Made by a program: the position numbers and the translations under genes. This document shows, piece by piece, positions 51,920 through 60,697 of a stretch of DNA of 64,000 nucleotides. Source of the DNA: Streptomyces sp. AC558_RSS880 (lineage in GTDB: Bacteria; Actinomycetota; Actinomycetes; Streptomycetales; Streptomycetaceae); NCBI RefSeq assembly GCF_019049255.1, contig NZ_JAGMUJ010000150.1, positions 310,001 through 374,000 on the forward strand, given 5' to 3'. The stretch's first letter is position 1. Each line of letters opens with the position of its first letter. The notes beneath the pieces were generated by a model, which saw only the letters and a list, made by a program, of their open reading frames with translations, ran no database searches and was not told the DNA's origin.

Positions 51920-53485
51920 ATGAAGACGCTCGGCCACTGGACCACCTCCCCCTGGCGGCGCTCGACCGTCGCCGCGGTCGTGGGCGCCCTGCCCGTCCTG
52001 GCCTTTCCGGCCCCGTCCCTGTGGTGGTTCGCCTACGTCGCCCTGGTCCCGTGGGTGCTGCTGGCCCGTACCGCTCCCACGGGGAGACGGGCGGCCCTCG
52101 ACGGCTGGTGGGGCGGGTTCGGCTTCATGCTGGCCATGCACCACTGGCTGCTGCCGAATCTGCACGTGTTCACGTTCGTCATCGCCGCCCTGCTGGGCGC
52201 GCTGTGGGCACCGTGGGGGTGGCTGGTGCGGCGGCTGCTCGGCGGGGTGCCGTCGCGCGGGCGGGTCGCGGCCGCGCTCGTCGTGGTGCCGTCGGGGTGG
52301 CTGACGATCGAACTCGTCCGCTCCTGGCAGGGGCTCGGTGGTCCCTGGGGCGTGCTCGGTGCGAGCCAGTGGCAGGTGGAGGGCGCGCTGCGGCTGGCGT
52401 CGGTCGGAGGAGTGTGGCTGCTCAGTTTCCTGGTGGTGACCCTGAACGTCGCCGTGGCCGTGCTGATCGCGGTCCGGCGGGCCCGGGTGCCCGCCCTGGC
52501 CGGGCTCGTCGCCACGGCCGCCGTCGCCTCCGCCGCCTGGGTGTTCTCACCCCGGCCCGGCACCGACGACCGGGTGCGGATCGCGCTCGTGCAGCCGGGT
52601 GTCGTCGCCGGGCCCGACAGCGCGGACCGGCGTTTCGACCGCGAGGAACAGCTCACGCGTGAGCTCGTCGGGCAGGACGTGGACCTGGTCGTCTGGGGTG
52701 AGAGCAGCGTCGGCTTCGACCTCGGGGACCGGCCCGACCTCGCGCGGCGGCTGGCCGCGCTGTCCCGCGAGACGGGCGCCGAACTCCTGGTCAACGTGGA
52801 CGCCCGGCGGTCGGACAAGCCCGGCATCTACAAGAGCTCGGTGCTGATCGGCCCGGACGGTCCGACCGGTGACCGGTACGACAAGATGCGGCTGGTCCCC
52901 TTCGGCGAGTACGTCCCGGCCCGTTCCCTGCTGGGCTGGGCGACCTCCGTCGGCGAGGCGGCCGGCGAGGACCGCCGGCAGGGCTCCGAGCAGGTGGTGA
53001 TGGACGCGGGGAACGGGCTGCGGATCGGCCCGATGGTGTGCTTCGAGTCCGCGTTCCCCGACATGAGCCGGCACCTCGCCGAGGACGGCGCCGACGTGCT
53101 GCTCGCCCAGTCCTCCACGTCGACGTTCCAGCAGAGCTGGGCCCCCGCGCAGCACGCCTCGCTCGGCGCGCTGCGCGCCGCCGAGACCGGCCGCCCGATG
53201 GTGCACGCGACCCTGACGGGCGTCTCCGCCGTGTACGGACCGGGCGGGGAGCGCGTCGGCCCGCGGCTCGGCACGGACACCGCCGCCGCGCAGGTGTACG
53301 AGGTTCCCCTGGCACACGGCACCACGCCCTACGTCCGCTTCGGCGACTGGCCGCTGTACGGGGCCCCCGTGATGCTCGCGGCCTGGGGCGTCACCGAGGT
53401 GCTGCGGGTCAGGCGGGGCGCTCGTGGACCGCTCGTACCACCCGCTCGCACAGCTCATGGGTCGCCAGCGCGTCCCGGGCACTGA
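51920..53485 (+). CDS. lnt: Apolipoprotein N-acyltransferase
   Basis: The 521-residue protein has about six to seven N-terminal membrane helices and a C-terminal carbon-nitrogen hydrolase domain (about 230-470) with catalytic Glu in VVWGESSVGF (about 261), Lys in YDKMRLVPFGEY (about 321) and Cys in MVCFESAFPD (about 373). Lnt adds the third acyl chain to lipoproteins in the cell membrane; Streptomyces commonly have two copies. GGGAGG precedes the ATG at 51920. Its 3' end overlaps the convergent oxidoreductase gene by 77 bp. Confidence 0.92.
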   Translation: MKTLGHWTTSPWRRSTVAAVVGALPVLAFPAPSLWWFAYVALVPWVLLARTAPTGRRAALDGWWGGFGFMLAMHHWLLPNLHVFTFVIAALLGALWAPWGWLVRRLLGGVPSRGRVAAALVVVPSGWLTIELVRSWQGLGGPWGVLGASQWQVEGALRLASVGGVWLLSFLVVTLNVAVAVLIAVRRARVPALAGLVATAAVASAAWVFSPRPGTDDRVRIALVQPGVVAGPDSADRRFDREEQLTRELVGQDVDLVVWGESSVGFDLGDRPDLARRLAALSRETGAELLVNVDARRSDKPGIYKSSVLIGPDGPTGDRYDKMRLVPFGEYVPARSLLGWATSVGEAAGEDRRQGSEQVVMDAGNGLRIGPMVCFESAFPDMSRHLAEDGADVLLAQSSTSTFQQSWAPAQHASLGALRAAETGRPMVHATLTGVSAVYGPGGERVGPRLGTDTAAAQVYEVPLAHGTTPYVRFGDWPLYGAPVMLAAWGVTEVLRVRRGARGPLVPPARTAHGSPARPGH

Positions 53486-54314
53486 GCACCTCGCCCGCGC
53501 GGACCGCGTCCAGGAAGGCGAGCACCGCCTGCTCGATGCCGCGCTGCCGCGACACCGGGACCCAGTCGCCGCGCCGGCGCACGGTGGGCTGTCCCTTGTG
53601 GTCGATCACCTCGGCGAGGTTGACCACCTGACGCTTGGTGTCCTGTCCGGAGACCTCGAGGATCTCCTCGGCCGAGCCGCTGAGCCGGTTCATCACGCCG
53701 AGCGCGGTGAAGCCGTCCCCGGAGAGCTGGAGCACCACGTGGTGCAGCAGGCCGTTCTCGGTGCGGGCGCGCACGGTCACGTCGTCGACCGCGCCGGGCA
53801 CCAGGAAGCGCAGGGTGTCGACGACGTGGATGAAGTCGTCGAGGATCATCGTGCGGGGTTCCTCGGGCAGTCCGACGCGGTTCTTCTGCATCAGGATCAG
53901 CTCGCGCGGGTGGTCGGCGCACTGGGTGTAGCCGGGGGCGAAGCGCCGGTTGAAGCCGACGGCGAGGCTCGTGCCCCGTTCCTCGGCGAGCGCCACCAAC
54001 CGCTCGGAATCGGCGAGTTCGTAGGCGAGCGGCTTGTCGACGTACGTCGGTACGCCCGCCTCCAGGAGCCGGGCCACGATCTCCGGGTGGACCTCGGTCG
54101 GCGCGTGCACGAAGGCCGCGTCGAGGTCCTGAGCGATCAGGGAGCCGAGGTCCGCGTGGCGCCGCGCGGGCGGGAGGTGGAGGCCGTCGGCGACCCGGTC
54201 GAGCGTCGCGGGGGTGCGGGTCTGCAGGTGCAGCTCCACTCCGGGCTGGTGGGCGAGCACCGGAAGGTATGCCTTCTGCGCGATGTCACCGAGTCCGATG
54301 CAGCCGACCTTCAC
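53409..54314 (-). CDS. Gfo/Idh/MocA family oxidoreductase
   Basis: The 301-residue protein is an NAD(P)-dependent sugar-type dehydrogenase: VGCIGLGDIAQKAYLPVL is the dinucleotide fold, YVDKPLAYEL contains the family EKP-like Lys, and a C-terminal beta-sheet domain follows. The substrate is unknown. The GTG at 54314 has GAGGAG upstream. It lies 13 bp downstream of the FAD monooxygenase gene in one operon. Confidence 0.88.
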   Translation of the reverse strand: MKVGCIGLGDIAQKAYLPVLAHQPGVELHLQTRTPATLDRVADGLHLPPARRHADLGSLIAQDLDAAFVHAPTEVHPEIVARLLEAGVPTYVDKPLAYELADSERLVALAEERGTSLAVGFNRRFAPGYTQCADHPRELILMQKNRVGLPEEPRTMILDDFIHVVDTLRFLVPGAVDDVTVRARTENGLLHHVVLQLSGDGFTALGVMNRLSGSAEEILEVSGQDTKRQVVNLAEVIDHKGQPTVRRRGDWVPVSRQRGIEQAVLAFLDAVRAGEVLSARDALATHELCERVVRAVHERPA

Positions 54315-54327
54315 GGGGTGTTCTCCT

Positions 54328-55521
54328 CTAGCCATTGCTTTGCGTGGTGTGCTGCGAAGCATACGGCTGCTGCGGCGGCCGCCAGTCGGCGATCGAGTCG
54401 AAGCCGCGCAGGAACAGGGCCGGTCCGGCCTTCGACAGCGCGGCGACCGCCTGGTCGCGTACGGCGATGCCGACGCGGTTGGTCATCAGGTTGAAGCGGG
54501 CCACCTTCACGGCCCGGCGGGCGATCCCGGTGGTGCGGGGCAGCCGGGCCGCGGTGTAGGCGGGCAGGTCGTCGGCGTGGTGGGCGAGGGTGATCGCGTC
54601 CTCGATGGCCTGGTTGCCGCCCTGGCCCAGGGTCGGCGGCATGGCGTGCGCGGCGTCGCCGATCAGGGCCACCCGGCCCTGGTGGTGGGCGGGCAGCGGC
54701 TCGGCGATGTGGTGGACGTCGTGGCGCAGCACGTCCTCGGGGCGGGCGGCGGCCAGTACCTCGGGGATCGGGGCGTGCCAGTCGCCGTAGAGCCGCAGCA
54801 GTTCGGCCCGCTCGTCGTCGGGGGCGTGCTCCCCCTCGGGCGCCCTGGCGGCGGCGTAGGCGTAGATCCGGCCGTCCTTGAGCGGATGCGTGCCCCAGAT
54901 GCGGCCCCGGCCCCAGGTCTCGTGGGAGGCGAACTCCGCGCCGGGCAGCGGGATCACCACCCGCCAGCTGGTGAACCCGGCGTACACGGGCCCGGGGTGG
55001 CCGGGGAACAGCACGCGGCGCGCGGCGGAGTGGATGCCGTCGGCCGCCACCACGAGGTCGGCCTCCAGTTCGCCGTCGGGGGTGCCGACGCGGGCCGGCC
55101 AGCCGGAGTCGCCGGGGACACCGGGGTCGAGGAGGCGGGCGTCGGCAGCCGTACGGACGGCGTCCGACGGGAGCAGTGCGGCCAGCCGGCCGACGAGGGT
55201 GGCGCGGTGGAGCAGGACGAGGGGGCCGCCGAAGCGCTCGGTCGCCGCGGCGGCGCTGGTACGGGACAGCCACCGTCCGCCCGGCGCGCGCAGCCCTCCG
55301 TCGCCCTGCCAGGCGGACAGGGCGCGGATGTCGTCGCCGAGGCCGATGACGTCCAGCCCGCGCAGTGCGTTGGGGGCCAGGGAGATGGCCGCGCCCACCG
55401 GTTCCAGTGAGCCGGCCCGCTCCAGCACCGTCACCCGCACACCGCGCCGGTGCAGGGCGACCGCCGCGGTCAGGCCACCGATCCCTCCGCCGATGACGAT
55501 CGCCCGTTCGACCCGTGCCAT
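54328..55521 (-). CDS. FAD-dependent monooxygenase
   Basis: The 397-residue protein is a class A FAD monooxygenase: AIVIGGGIGGLTAAVALHR (FAD), LVVAADGIHSAARRVL (DG motif) and RVALIGDAAHAMPPTLGQGG (GD motif). It hydroxylates an unidentified small aromatic or related compound. It is the first gene of the pair with the Gfo/Idh/MocA protein and diverges from a TetR regulator. Two operator palindromes lie in the 102-bp gap, so substrate-dependent derepression is expected. Confidence 0.9.
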   Translation of the reverse strand: MARVERAIVIGGGIGGLTAAVALHRRGVRVTVLERAGSLEPVGAAISLAPNALRGLDVIGLGDDIRALSAWQGDGGLRAPGGRWLSRTSAAAATERFGGPLVLLHRATLVGRLAALLPSDAVRTAADARLLDPGVPGDSGWPARVGTPDGELEADLVVAADGIHSAARRVLFPGHPGPVYAGFTSWRVVIPLPGAEFASHETWGRGRIWGTHPLKDGRIYAYAAARAPEGEHAPDDERAELLRLYGDWHAPIPEVLAAARPEDVLRHDVHHIAEPLPAHHQGRVALIGDAAHAMPPTLGQGGNQAIEDAITLAHHADDLPAYTAARLPRTTGIARRAVKVARFNLMTNRVGIAVRDQAVAALSKAGPALFLRGFDSIADWRPPQQPYASQHTTQSNG

Positions 55522-55555
55522 GGCCCCTCCTCACACCGGAACCGCGCCTGCGGCT

Positions 55556-55602
55556 ACTACATCTGTAGTGAGCGTTCGACTCCACCGTACTACAGCCGTA
55601 GT
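55556..55602. promoter_or_regulatory. Two TetR operators
   Basis: ACTACATCTGTAGT (55556-55569) and ACTACAGCCGTAGT (55589-55602) are 14-bp inverted repeats with the same arms (ACTAC/GTAGT), 33 bp apart centre to centre, about three helical turns, between the divergent monooxygenase and TetR genes. Confidence 0.8.
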
Positions 55603-55623
55603 GTGGAGGGTAGTTTGGCCTCC

Positions 55624-56226
55624 ATGTCCGTACGCACCGCAGGCGCCTCCCGTGCCGATCTCGTCGCCGACACCGCCCTCGCCCTGCTCGCCGAGCGCGG
55701 GATGCGCGGACTGACCCACCGGGCGGTCGACGAGACGGCCGGACTCCCCCAGGGGTCCACGTCGAACCTCGCGCGCACCCGGCAGGCGCTGCTGGAGCTC
55801 GCGGTACGACGGCTCGCCGAGCGGGAGGCGCGGGTTCTCGCGCTGCACGAGATGCCGGACCCGCGGGCCGGCGCCGCCTCCCTGCTGGACGCCCTGGCCC
55901 TGGCCACGCACCGCGCACTCACCGGGAACCGGGCACTGACCCTCGCCCGCTACGAACTGGCCCTGGAGGCCACCCGCCGGCCCGAGCTGCGGGCGTACTT
56001 CGACGCGGCCGGCGCCCGCTTCCGCGATCAGCTGACCGCCCTGGTCACCGGACTCGGCTCCACGGACCCCGAGCGCCACTCGCTGTCCCTGATCGCCTGG
56101 GCGGACGGCCTGATGTTCTCCTGCGTGGCCGGTTCCTTCAGCGCGCGCGTACCGAGCCTCGCGGAGGTCCGCTCGGATCTGCGGGAACTGCTGGCGGGGA
56201 TGCTCGGCGCCGAAAAGCCCTGGTGA
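55624..56226 (+). CDS. TetR family transcriptional regulator
   Basis: The 200-residue protein has the TetR N-terminal HTH (about residues 8-55, DLVADTALALLAERGMRGLT, followed by HRAVDETAGLPQGSTSN) and a helical ligand-binding domain. It likely represses itself and the divergent monooxygenase operon through the two ACTAC/GTAGT palindromes. The ATG at 55624 is the natural start, 21 bp after the second operator. Confidence 0.9.
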   Translation: MSVRTAGASRADLVADTALALLAERGMRGLTHRAVDETAGLPQGSTSNLARTRQALLELAVRRLAEREARVLALHEMPDPRAGAASLLDALALATHRALTGNRALTLARYELALEATRRPELRAYFDAAGARFRDQLTALVTGLGSTDPERHSLSLIAWADGLMFSCVAGSFSARVPSLAEVRSDLRELLAGMLGAEKPW

Positions 56227-56256
56227 AGGGGGACCGCGCCGGGCGAGGATGGCGGC

Positions 56257-56769
56257 ATGACGATCGAGCGCAGTGAACCCGCCGTCGACGCCGACGAACG
56301 CACCATGCTGGAGGGGTGGCTCGACTACCACCGCGGCACCCTCGCCCGGAAGTGCGAAGGGCTGACCGACGAGCAGCTGCGCACCGCGTCGGTGCCACCC
56401 TCGGAGCTGTCCCTGATGGGCCTGGTACGGCACATGTCGGAGGTGGAGCGGAGCTGGTTCCGCAGGGTGCTCGCGGACGAGGACGCCGGCCCCCTGTACT
56501 ACAGCGAGGCCGACCGGGACGGCGATTTCCATCCGACCGAGGCGGACACCTGGCAGGAGGCGTACGCGACCTGGCAGTCCGAGATAGGCGCCGCCCGGCG
56601 CAACGCGGCCGGCTTCGCCCTGGACGACCCGTCCCGGGGCCGCCACAGGTTCAGCGACGATCCGTACAGCCTGCGCTGGATCTACACCCACATGATCGAG
56701 GAGTACGCGCGTCACAACGGCCACGCCGATCTGCTCCGCGAGCGCGTCGACGGCGCCACCGGCGACTGA
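56257..56769 (+). CDS. DinB/DUF664 family protein
   Basis: The 170-residue protein is a DinB-type four-helix metal-binding protein. Candidate metal ligands are the His in VRHMSEVERSW, and the histidines in YTHMIEEYARHNGHADLL, which matches the DUF664 end. These proteins may be thiol-dependent transferases (mycothiol/bacillithiol S-transferase-like). It follows the TetR gene by 30 bp on the same strand. Confidence 0.88.
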   Translation: MTIERSEPAVDADERTMLEGWLDYHRGTLARKCEGLTDEQLRTASVPPSELSLMGLVRHMSEVERSWFRRVLADEDAGPLYYSEADRDGDFHPTEADTWQEAYATWQSEIGAARRNAAGFALDDPSRGRHRFSDDPYSLRWIYTHMIEEYARHNGHADLLRERVDGATGD

Positions 56770-56873
56770 CGTCACCCGCGGCGCGTCCGAGAGCCCCCGT
56801 ACGGGGCGGGAGATCACCCGTGCGGGGCATGCTGTGCCTGTCCGGCCTCCCCCGGGCGGCCGGAGCCAGCAGA

Positions 56874-57374
56874 GTGGCGCGGGTGCATCGAACGACGACC
56901 ACAGCAACGCTTCTGGTGACCGTGGCTGTCTCGGCCCTCTCGGGCTGTGTGACGGTCCACCGTCCCCTCGCGCCCGGACCGGCGACGGCACCGTCGCGGG
57001 GGGCGGAGCCACGTCCGGTCGGGGGGAACGAGACGGAGGTCGTGCAGGCACCGGCGCGCGAGGCCCTGGAGATGATCGGTCCGTCCCGGCCCTCGAAGAC
57101 GCCCGCGCCCCCGTCGCACCGTGCCGCTCCCAGGGCCACGCCGGAGCGGGAGACACCGCCCGACGACCGGAGCGGGCAGGTCCGGCCGACTCGCCCCGGA
57201 ACCGGCGGGAACGGCCGGCCGCGGCCTCCCGCGACGGACCTCCCCGACGTGGCGGAGCCGACGCGCCGTGGCGCCTCCGGCGGACCGGACGTGTGCGCGC
57301 TGGGCAGGCAGTACGGCGGCTGGCGCCCGGGCAGCCCGGAGGCGACCATCTGCAAGGAGGCGTACGGAGGCTGA
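56874..57374 (+). CDS. Putative lipoprotein with Pro/Arg-rich linker
   Basis: The 166-residue protein has a short signal with a lipobox (VAVSALSGC), so it is probably a membrane-anchored lipoprotein. A long Pro/Arg/Thr-rich disordered region follows, ending in a small conserved-looking C-terminal part VCALGRQYGGWRPGSPEA plus a second Cys. GGAG precedes GTG 56874; GTG 56883 is equally possible. The function is unknown. Confidence 0.65.
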   Translation: MARVHRTTTTATLLVTVAVSALSGCVTVHRPLAPGPATAPSRGAEPRPVGGNETEVVQAPAREALEMIGPSRPSKTPAPPSHRAAPRATPERETPPDDRSGQVRPTRPGTGGNGRPRPPATDLPDVAEPTRRGASGGPDVCALGRQYGGWRPGSPEATICKEAYGG

Positions 57375-57403
57375 ACCGGCCGGAGCGCGTACGGACGCCG
57401 GTC

Positions 57404-57922
57404 CTAGGAACGCCGTCCCGGCGGCCACCGGCCCCCGGGCGCCCCGTCCTCGTCCAGCCGGATCTCCAGCCGCCGGATGGCGGCCCGTACGCCCTCGCCG
57501 TAGCGGTCGTCGGCCAGGGCGCGGGCCGCGCCCCGGGCCCGGTGGAGATGGGTGCGGGCGGCGTCGGGGCGGCCGAGGCGGGCGTAGTCGGCGGCCAGGT
57601 TCAGCTGCAGGGACGGGTAGAGCGCGCGCACGGCGAGGGATCCCTCGTACGCGCCGACGCGGTCGGCCGCGACCTCCTCGGCCGCCGTCAGCGCCCGCAG
57701 GTCCCAGGCCAGTTCGTCCTCGGGGTCGTCCTGTGTGTCGGCGAGGTAGTGGGCCAGGGTGCAGCGGTGCAGCGGGTCTCCGTGCTCGCCGATCTCCGCC
57801 CACAGGCCGAGCAACCGGTGCCGGGCCTCCTCGCGGTCCCCCGCGTGGTGCAGCATCACGACCTGACCGATCCGTGTGAGCACGGCGTCCGGTGTCGCCC
57901 GCTCCTGTCGCTCCGCCACCAC
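57404..57922 (-). CDS. Tetratricopeptide-like hypothetical protein
   Basis: The 172-residue helical protein (LTRIGQVVMLHHAGDREEAR ... LQLNLAADYARLGRPDAAR) resembles TPR arrays, which mediate protein contacts. Conserved features such as DTQDDPEDELAWDLRAL suggest a family found in Streptomyces, but I cannot name it. The start is one of two consecutive GTG codons at 57922/57919. The 136 bp upstream show nothing further. Confidence 0.75.
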   Translation of the reverse strand: MVAERQERATPDAVLTRIGQVVMLHHAGDREEARHRLLGLWAEIGEHGDPLHRCTLAHYLADTQDDPEDELAWDLRALTAAEEVAADRVGAYEGSLAVRALYPSLQLNLAADYARLGRPDAARTHLHRARGAARALADDRYGEGVRAAIRRLEIRLDEDGAPGGRWPPGRRS

Positions 57923-58058
57923 GCCCTCCGCACCGCTCGCCGTCTGTCGCCCCCGACGCTAACCGCAGGCCGGGGCAATACCGGACAAGCCGCTCCGCAG
58001 TACCTCGAGCGAGCCGGATGCGGGTCCGATGGAGCGGCCCGCACCCGGCGGGGCGGCG

Positions 58059-58742
58059 TCAGCCCAGATTCGGGACGGTCCAGTCGATCGGCTCGTGGCC
58101 CTGCGCGGCCACCGCCTCGTTGATCTGCGTGAACGGCCGGGACCCGAAGAACTTCTTCGCGGACAGCGGCGAGGGGTGCGCTCCCTTGACCACCACGTGC
58201 CGGCTCTCGTCGATCAGCGGCAGCTTCTTCTGCGCGTAGTTGCCCCACAGCACGAAGACCGCCGGGTCGGGGCGGTCCGCCACCGCGCGGATCACCGCGT
58301 CGGTGAACAGCTCCCAGCCGCGGCCCTTGTGGGAGTTGGCCTCACCGGCGCGGACCGTGAGCACCGCGTTGAGCAGCAGCACGCCCTGCTCGGCCCACGG
58401 CATCAGGTAGCCGTTGTCCGGGATCGGCGTGCCCAGTTCGGCGTGCATCTCCTTGTAGATGTTGCGCAGGGACGGGGGGATCCTCACACCCGGGCGGACG
58501 GAGAAGCACAGGCCGTGTCCCTGGCCCTCGCCGTGGTAGGGGTCCTGGCCGAGGACCAGGACCTTCACCTTGTCGTACGGCGTGGCCTCCAGCGCCGCGA
58601 AGACCTCCTCGCGGGGCGGGTAGACCGGACCGTTCGCCCGCTCCTCCTCGACGAACTCGGTCAGCTCCTTGAAGTAGGGCTGCTGCAGCTCGTCGCCCAG
58701 AACCCCGCGCCAGGACTCGGGCAGCATGGCGATGTCGGTCAC
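58059..58742 (-). CDS. ung: Uracil-DNA glycosylase
   Basis: The 227-residue enzyme is a family 1 uracil-DNA glycosylase, which removes uracil from DNA. The water-activating motif is LGQDPYHGEGQGHGL (Asp67), and the leucine-loop region is GAHPSPLSAKKFFGS. Length and order match Ung. No partner genes are nearby. The start ATG 58742 is well defined. Confidence 0.95.
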   Translation of the reverse strand: MTDIAMLPESWRGVLGDELQQPYFKELTEFVEEERANGPVYPPREEVFAALEATPYDKVKVLVLGQDPYHGEGQGHGLCFSVRPGVRIPPSLRNIYKEMHAELGTPIPDNGYLMPWAEQGVLLLNAVLTVRAGEANSHKGRGWELFTDAVIRAVADRPDPAVFVLWGNYAQKKLPLIDESRHVVVKGAHPSPLSAKKFFGSRPFTQINEAVAAQGHEPIDWTVPNLG

Positions 58743-58832
58743 GTCAATGTCCTTACGTGTGCGGTCGCTTCCAGACCACAGAACCTACAGGCGACCACTG
58801 ACAACCGGCCCGGCGAACGGCCGTACCCGGTC

Positions 58833-60419
58833 CTACCAGCTGGTCTTCCGGGAGAGTTCCCACAGCATCATGATCGTGGACGGGTCCAACGCCCGCTCCG
58901 CTCCCGAGATGTCCCGGCTCGCCGCCACGTGCTGCCGGCCCTGCCACAGCGGCAGCAGCCGCGCGTCGTCGACGAGGATCTGCTGGGCCTCCTCGAACTG
59001 CTTCACCACGTTGCCGCGGTCGCTCTCCCGGCGGGAGCTGGGCAGCAGCTCGGCCGTGATCTCGGTCGCCTCGTAGGGCGTGCCGAGCGCGTTCTGCTTG
59101 CCGACGAAGGGAGCGATGAAGTTGTCCGCGTCCGGGAAGTCGGGGAACCAGCCGCGCCCGAACACCGGGTACTCGCCCTTCTGGTAGCCCTCGACGTACG
59201 TCTTCCAGGGGCGGCTCTTGAGCGTGACGTCGAACAGCTTCGACGCCTCCAGCTGGCGCTCGAGCTCCTTGAACTCCAGCGCGGTCTCGGAGCCGTAGCG
59301 GTCCGTGGTGTACCAGAGGGTCAGCGGGACCGGTTCGGTGATGCCCGCCCCGGTGAGGATCTGCCGGGCCTTGGACACGCTGGGCTCGCCGTAGTCGTCG
59401 AAGAAGCCGGTGGTGTGCCCGGTCAGGCCCTTGGGGACCATGGAGTACAGCGGGTCGACGGTGTCCTTGTAGACCTTGTGCGCGATCGCCGCGCGGTCGA
59501 CGATCTGGGCGATCGCCTGGCGCACCTCCTTCTTGCCGGCCCACGGGTCCTTCGGGTTGAACACCAGGTAGTTGATGTCCGTCCCGGTCCCGTCGATCAG
59601 CTGGAGCTCCTCCTCCTTGGAGGTCTTGCCCTGGAGATCGATGATGTCGCCCGCCGCCAGACCGCGGTAGGTCAGGTCGATCCGGTCGTCCCGCAGCGCC
59701 TTGACCATGGTGCCGGAGTCCTGGAAGTAGCGGATGGTCACCGCGTCGTTCCGGCGTTCGGCGAAGCCCTCGTAGCGGTCGTTGCGGGCGAGTTCGGCCT
59801 CCTCGCCCTCCTCGTACGACCGGAGGGTGTAGGGACCCGAGCCGACGACGCCGTCGTCCTCGCGCAGGGCGTCGGCCGGGTAGGCCTCGGGGTCGACGAT
59901 GGACATCGCCGGGGTGGCGAGCACGAACGGGAAGGTGGCGTCCGGCTTGTTGAGGTAGAAGACGACCTCGCGCTCGCTGGGCGCCTGCACCCGTTCGAGG
60001 CTGCCCAGCAGACCGGCCGGACCGCCGTTGACGTTGATCTCCCGGATCCGGTCGATGGAGTGCTTGACGGCCTTGGCGTCGAGGGCGCTGCCGTCGGAGA
60101 ACGTCAGCCCCTCGCGCAGCTCGCAGCGGAACACCTGGTTGGAGCTGTCGGAGAACTCGCAGCTCCTGGCGGCGTCCGGCTGCGGGGTGGTGGTGCCGAC
60201 CGGGTAACTCAGCAGGGTCTGGTAGATGTTGCGGAACAGCTCCCAGGAGCTGTCCCAGGAGGCGGCGGGATCCAGCGTGCTGGGCGAGCTGGTGGTTCCC
60301 ACGACGATGGGTCCCTCGTCGTCCGAGGCGTCCGACGACAGGACGCCGCATCCGGTCACCAAGGACGATATGGACGCGATGGCCGCCACCCGCCGCAGGC
60401 ATCGGTTCCGGTTGAACAC
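58833..60419 (-). CDS. ABC transporter solute-binding lipoprotein (family 5)
   Basis: The 528-residue protein is a peptide/nickel-type solute-binding protein with a signal peptide ending in the lipobox LVTGC. The domain starts with IVVGTTSSPSTLDPAASWD and contains the SBP_bac_5 landmarks FRCELREGLTFSDGSALDA, and YLNKPDATFPFVLA. It would deliver oligopeptides or similar to a permease that is not adjacent. The GTG at 60419 was chosen for GAGGAG about 8 bases upstream; GTG 60425 is possible. Confidence 0.88.
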   Translation of the reverse strand: MFNRNRCLRRVAAIASISSLVTGCGVLSSDASDDEGPIVVGTTSSPSTLDPAASWDSSWELFRNIYQTLLSYPVGTTTPQPDAARSCEFSDSSNQVFRCELREGLTFSDGSALDAKAVKHSIDRIREINVNGGPAGLLGSLERVQAPSEREVVFYLNKPDATFPFVLATPAMSIVDPEAYPADALREDDGVVGSGPYTLRSYEEGEEAELARNDRYEGFAERRNDAVTIRYFQDSGTMVKALRDDRIDLTYRGLAAGDIIDLQGKTSKEEELQLIDGTGTDINYLVFNPKDPWAGKKEVRQAIAQIVDRAAIAHKVYKDTVDPLYSMVPKGLTGHTTGFFDDYGEPSVSKARQILTGAGITEPVPLTLWYTTDRYGSETALEFKELERQLEASKLFDVTLKSRPWKTYVEGYQKGEYPVFGRGWFPDFPDADNFIAPFVGKQNALGTPYEATEITAELLPSSRRESDRGNVVKQFEEAQQILVDDARLLPLWQGRQHVAASRDISGAERALDPSTIMMLWELSRKTSW

Positions 60420-60637
60420 GCGCACGCTCCTCGCTCTGCCGTCCCAAGAGTCGGCAGACCATACCGCAGTGTTCGCCCCGTTGACCCCCCTCTGTACGGC
60501 CCTTGAGATCAACTCTCCGATGACTACGTTGTCACGCACCGTCGCGACCCCGATACGCCGACACGGGCGCCGTTTTCGTCAACGGACACCCGTGCCGGAT
60601 CGTCGAACAGGGGTCCCACGCGGGCACGTGCGTCACC

Positions 60638-60667
60638 CGCGCGGGGCGTGGAACCGCCCCGCGCGGC
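60638..60667 (-). terminator. Terminator after the fabG-like pair
   Basis: CCGCGCGGGGCG (60638-60649) and CGCCCCGCGCGG (60656-60667) form a perfect 12-bp stem with a 6-base loop just past the fabG-like stop on the minus strand. Confidence 0.7.
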
Positions 60668-60697
60668 GCACGTGTCGCACCGCGCGGGACGTCCGGT

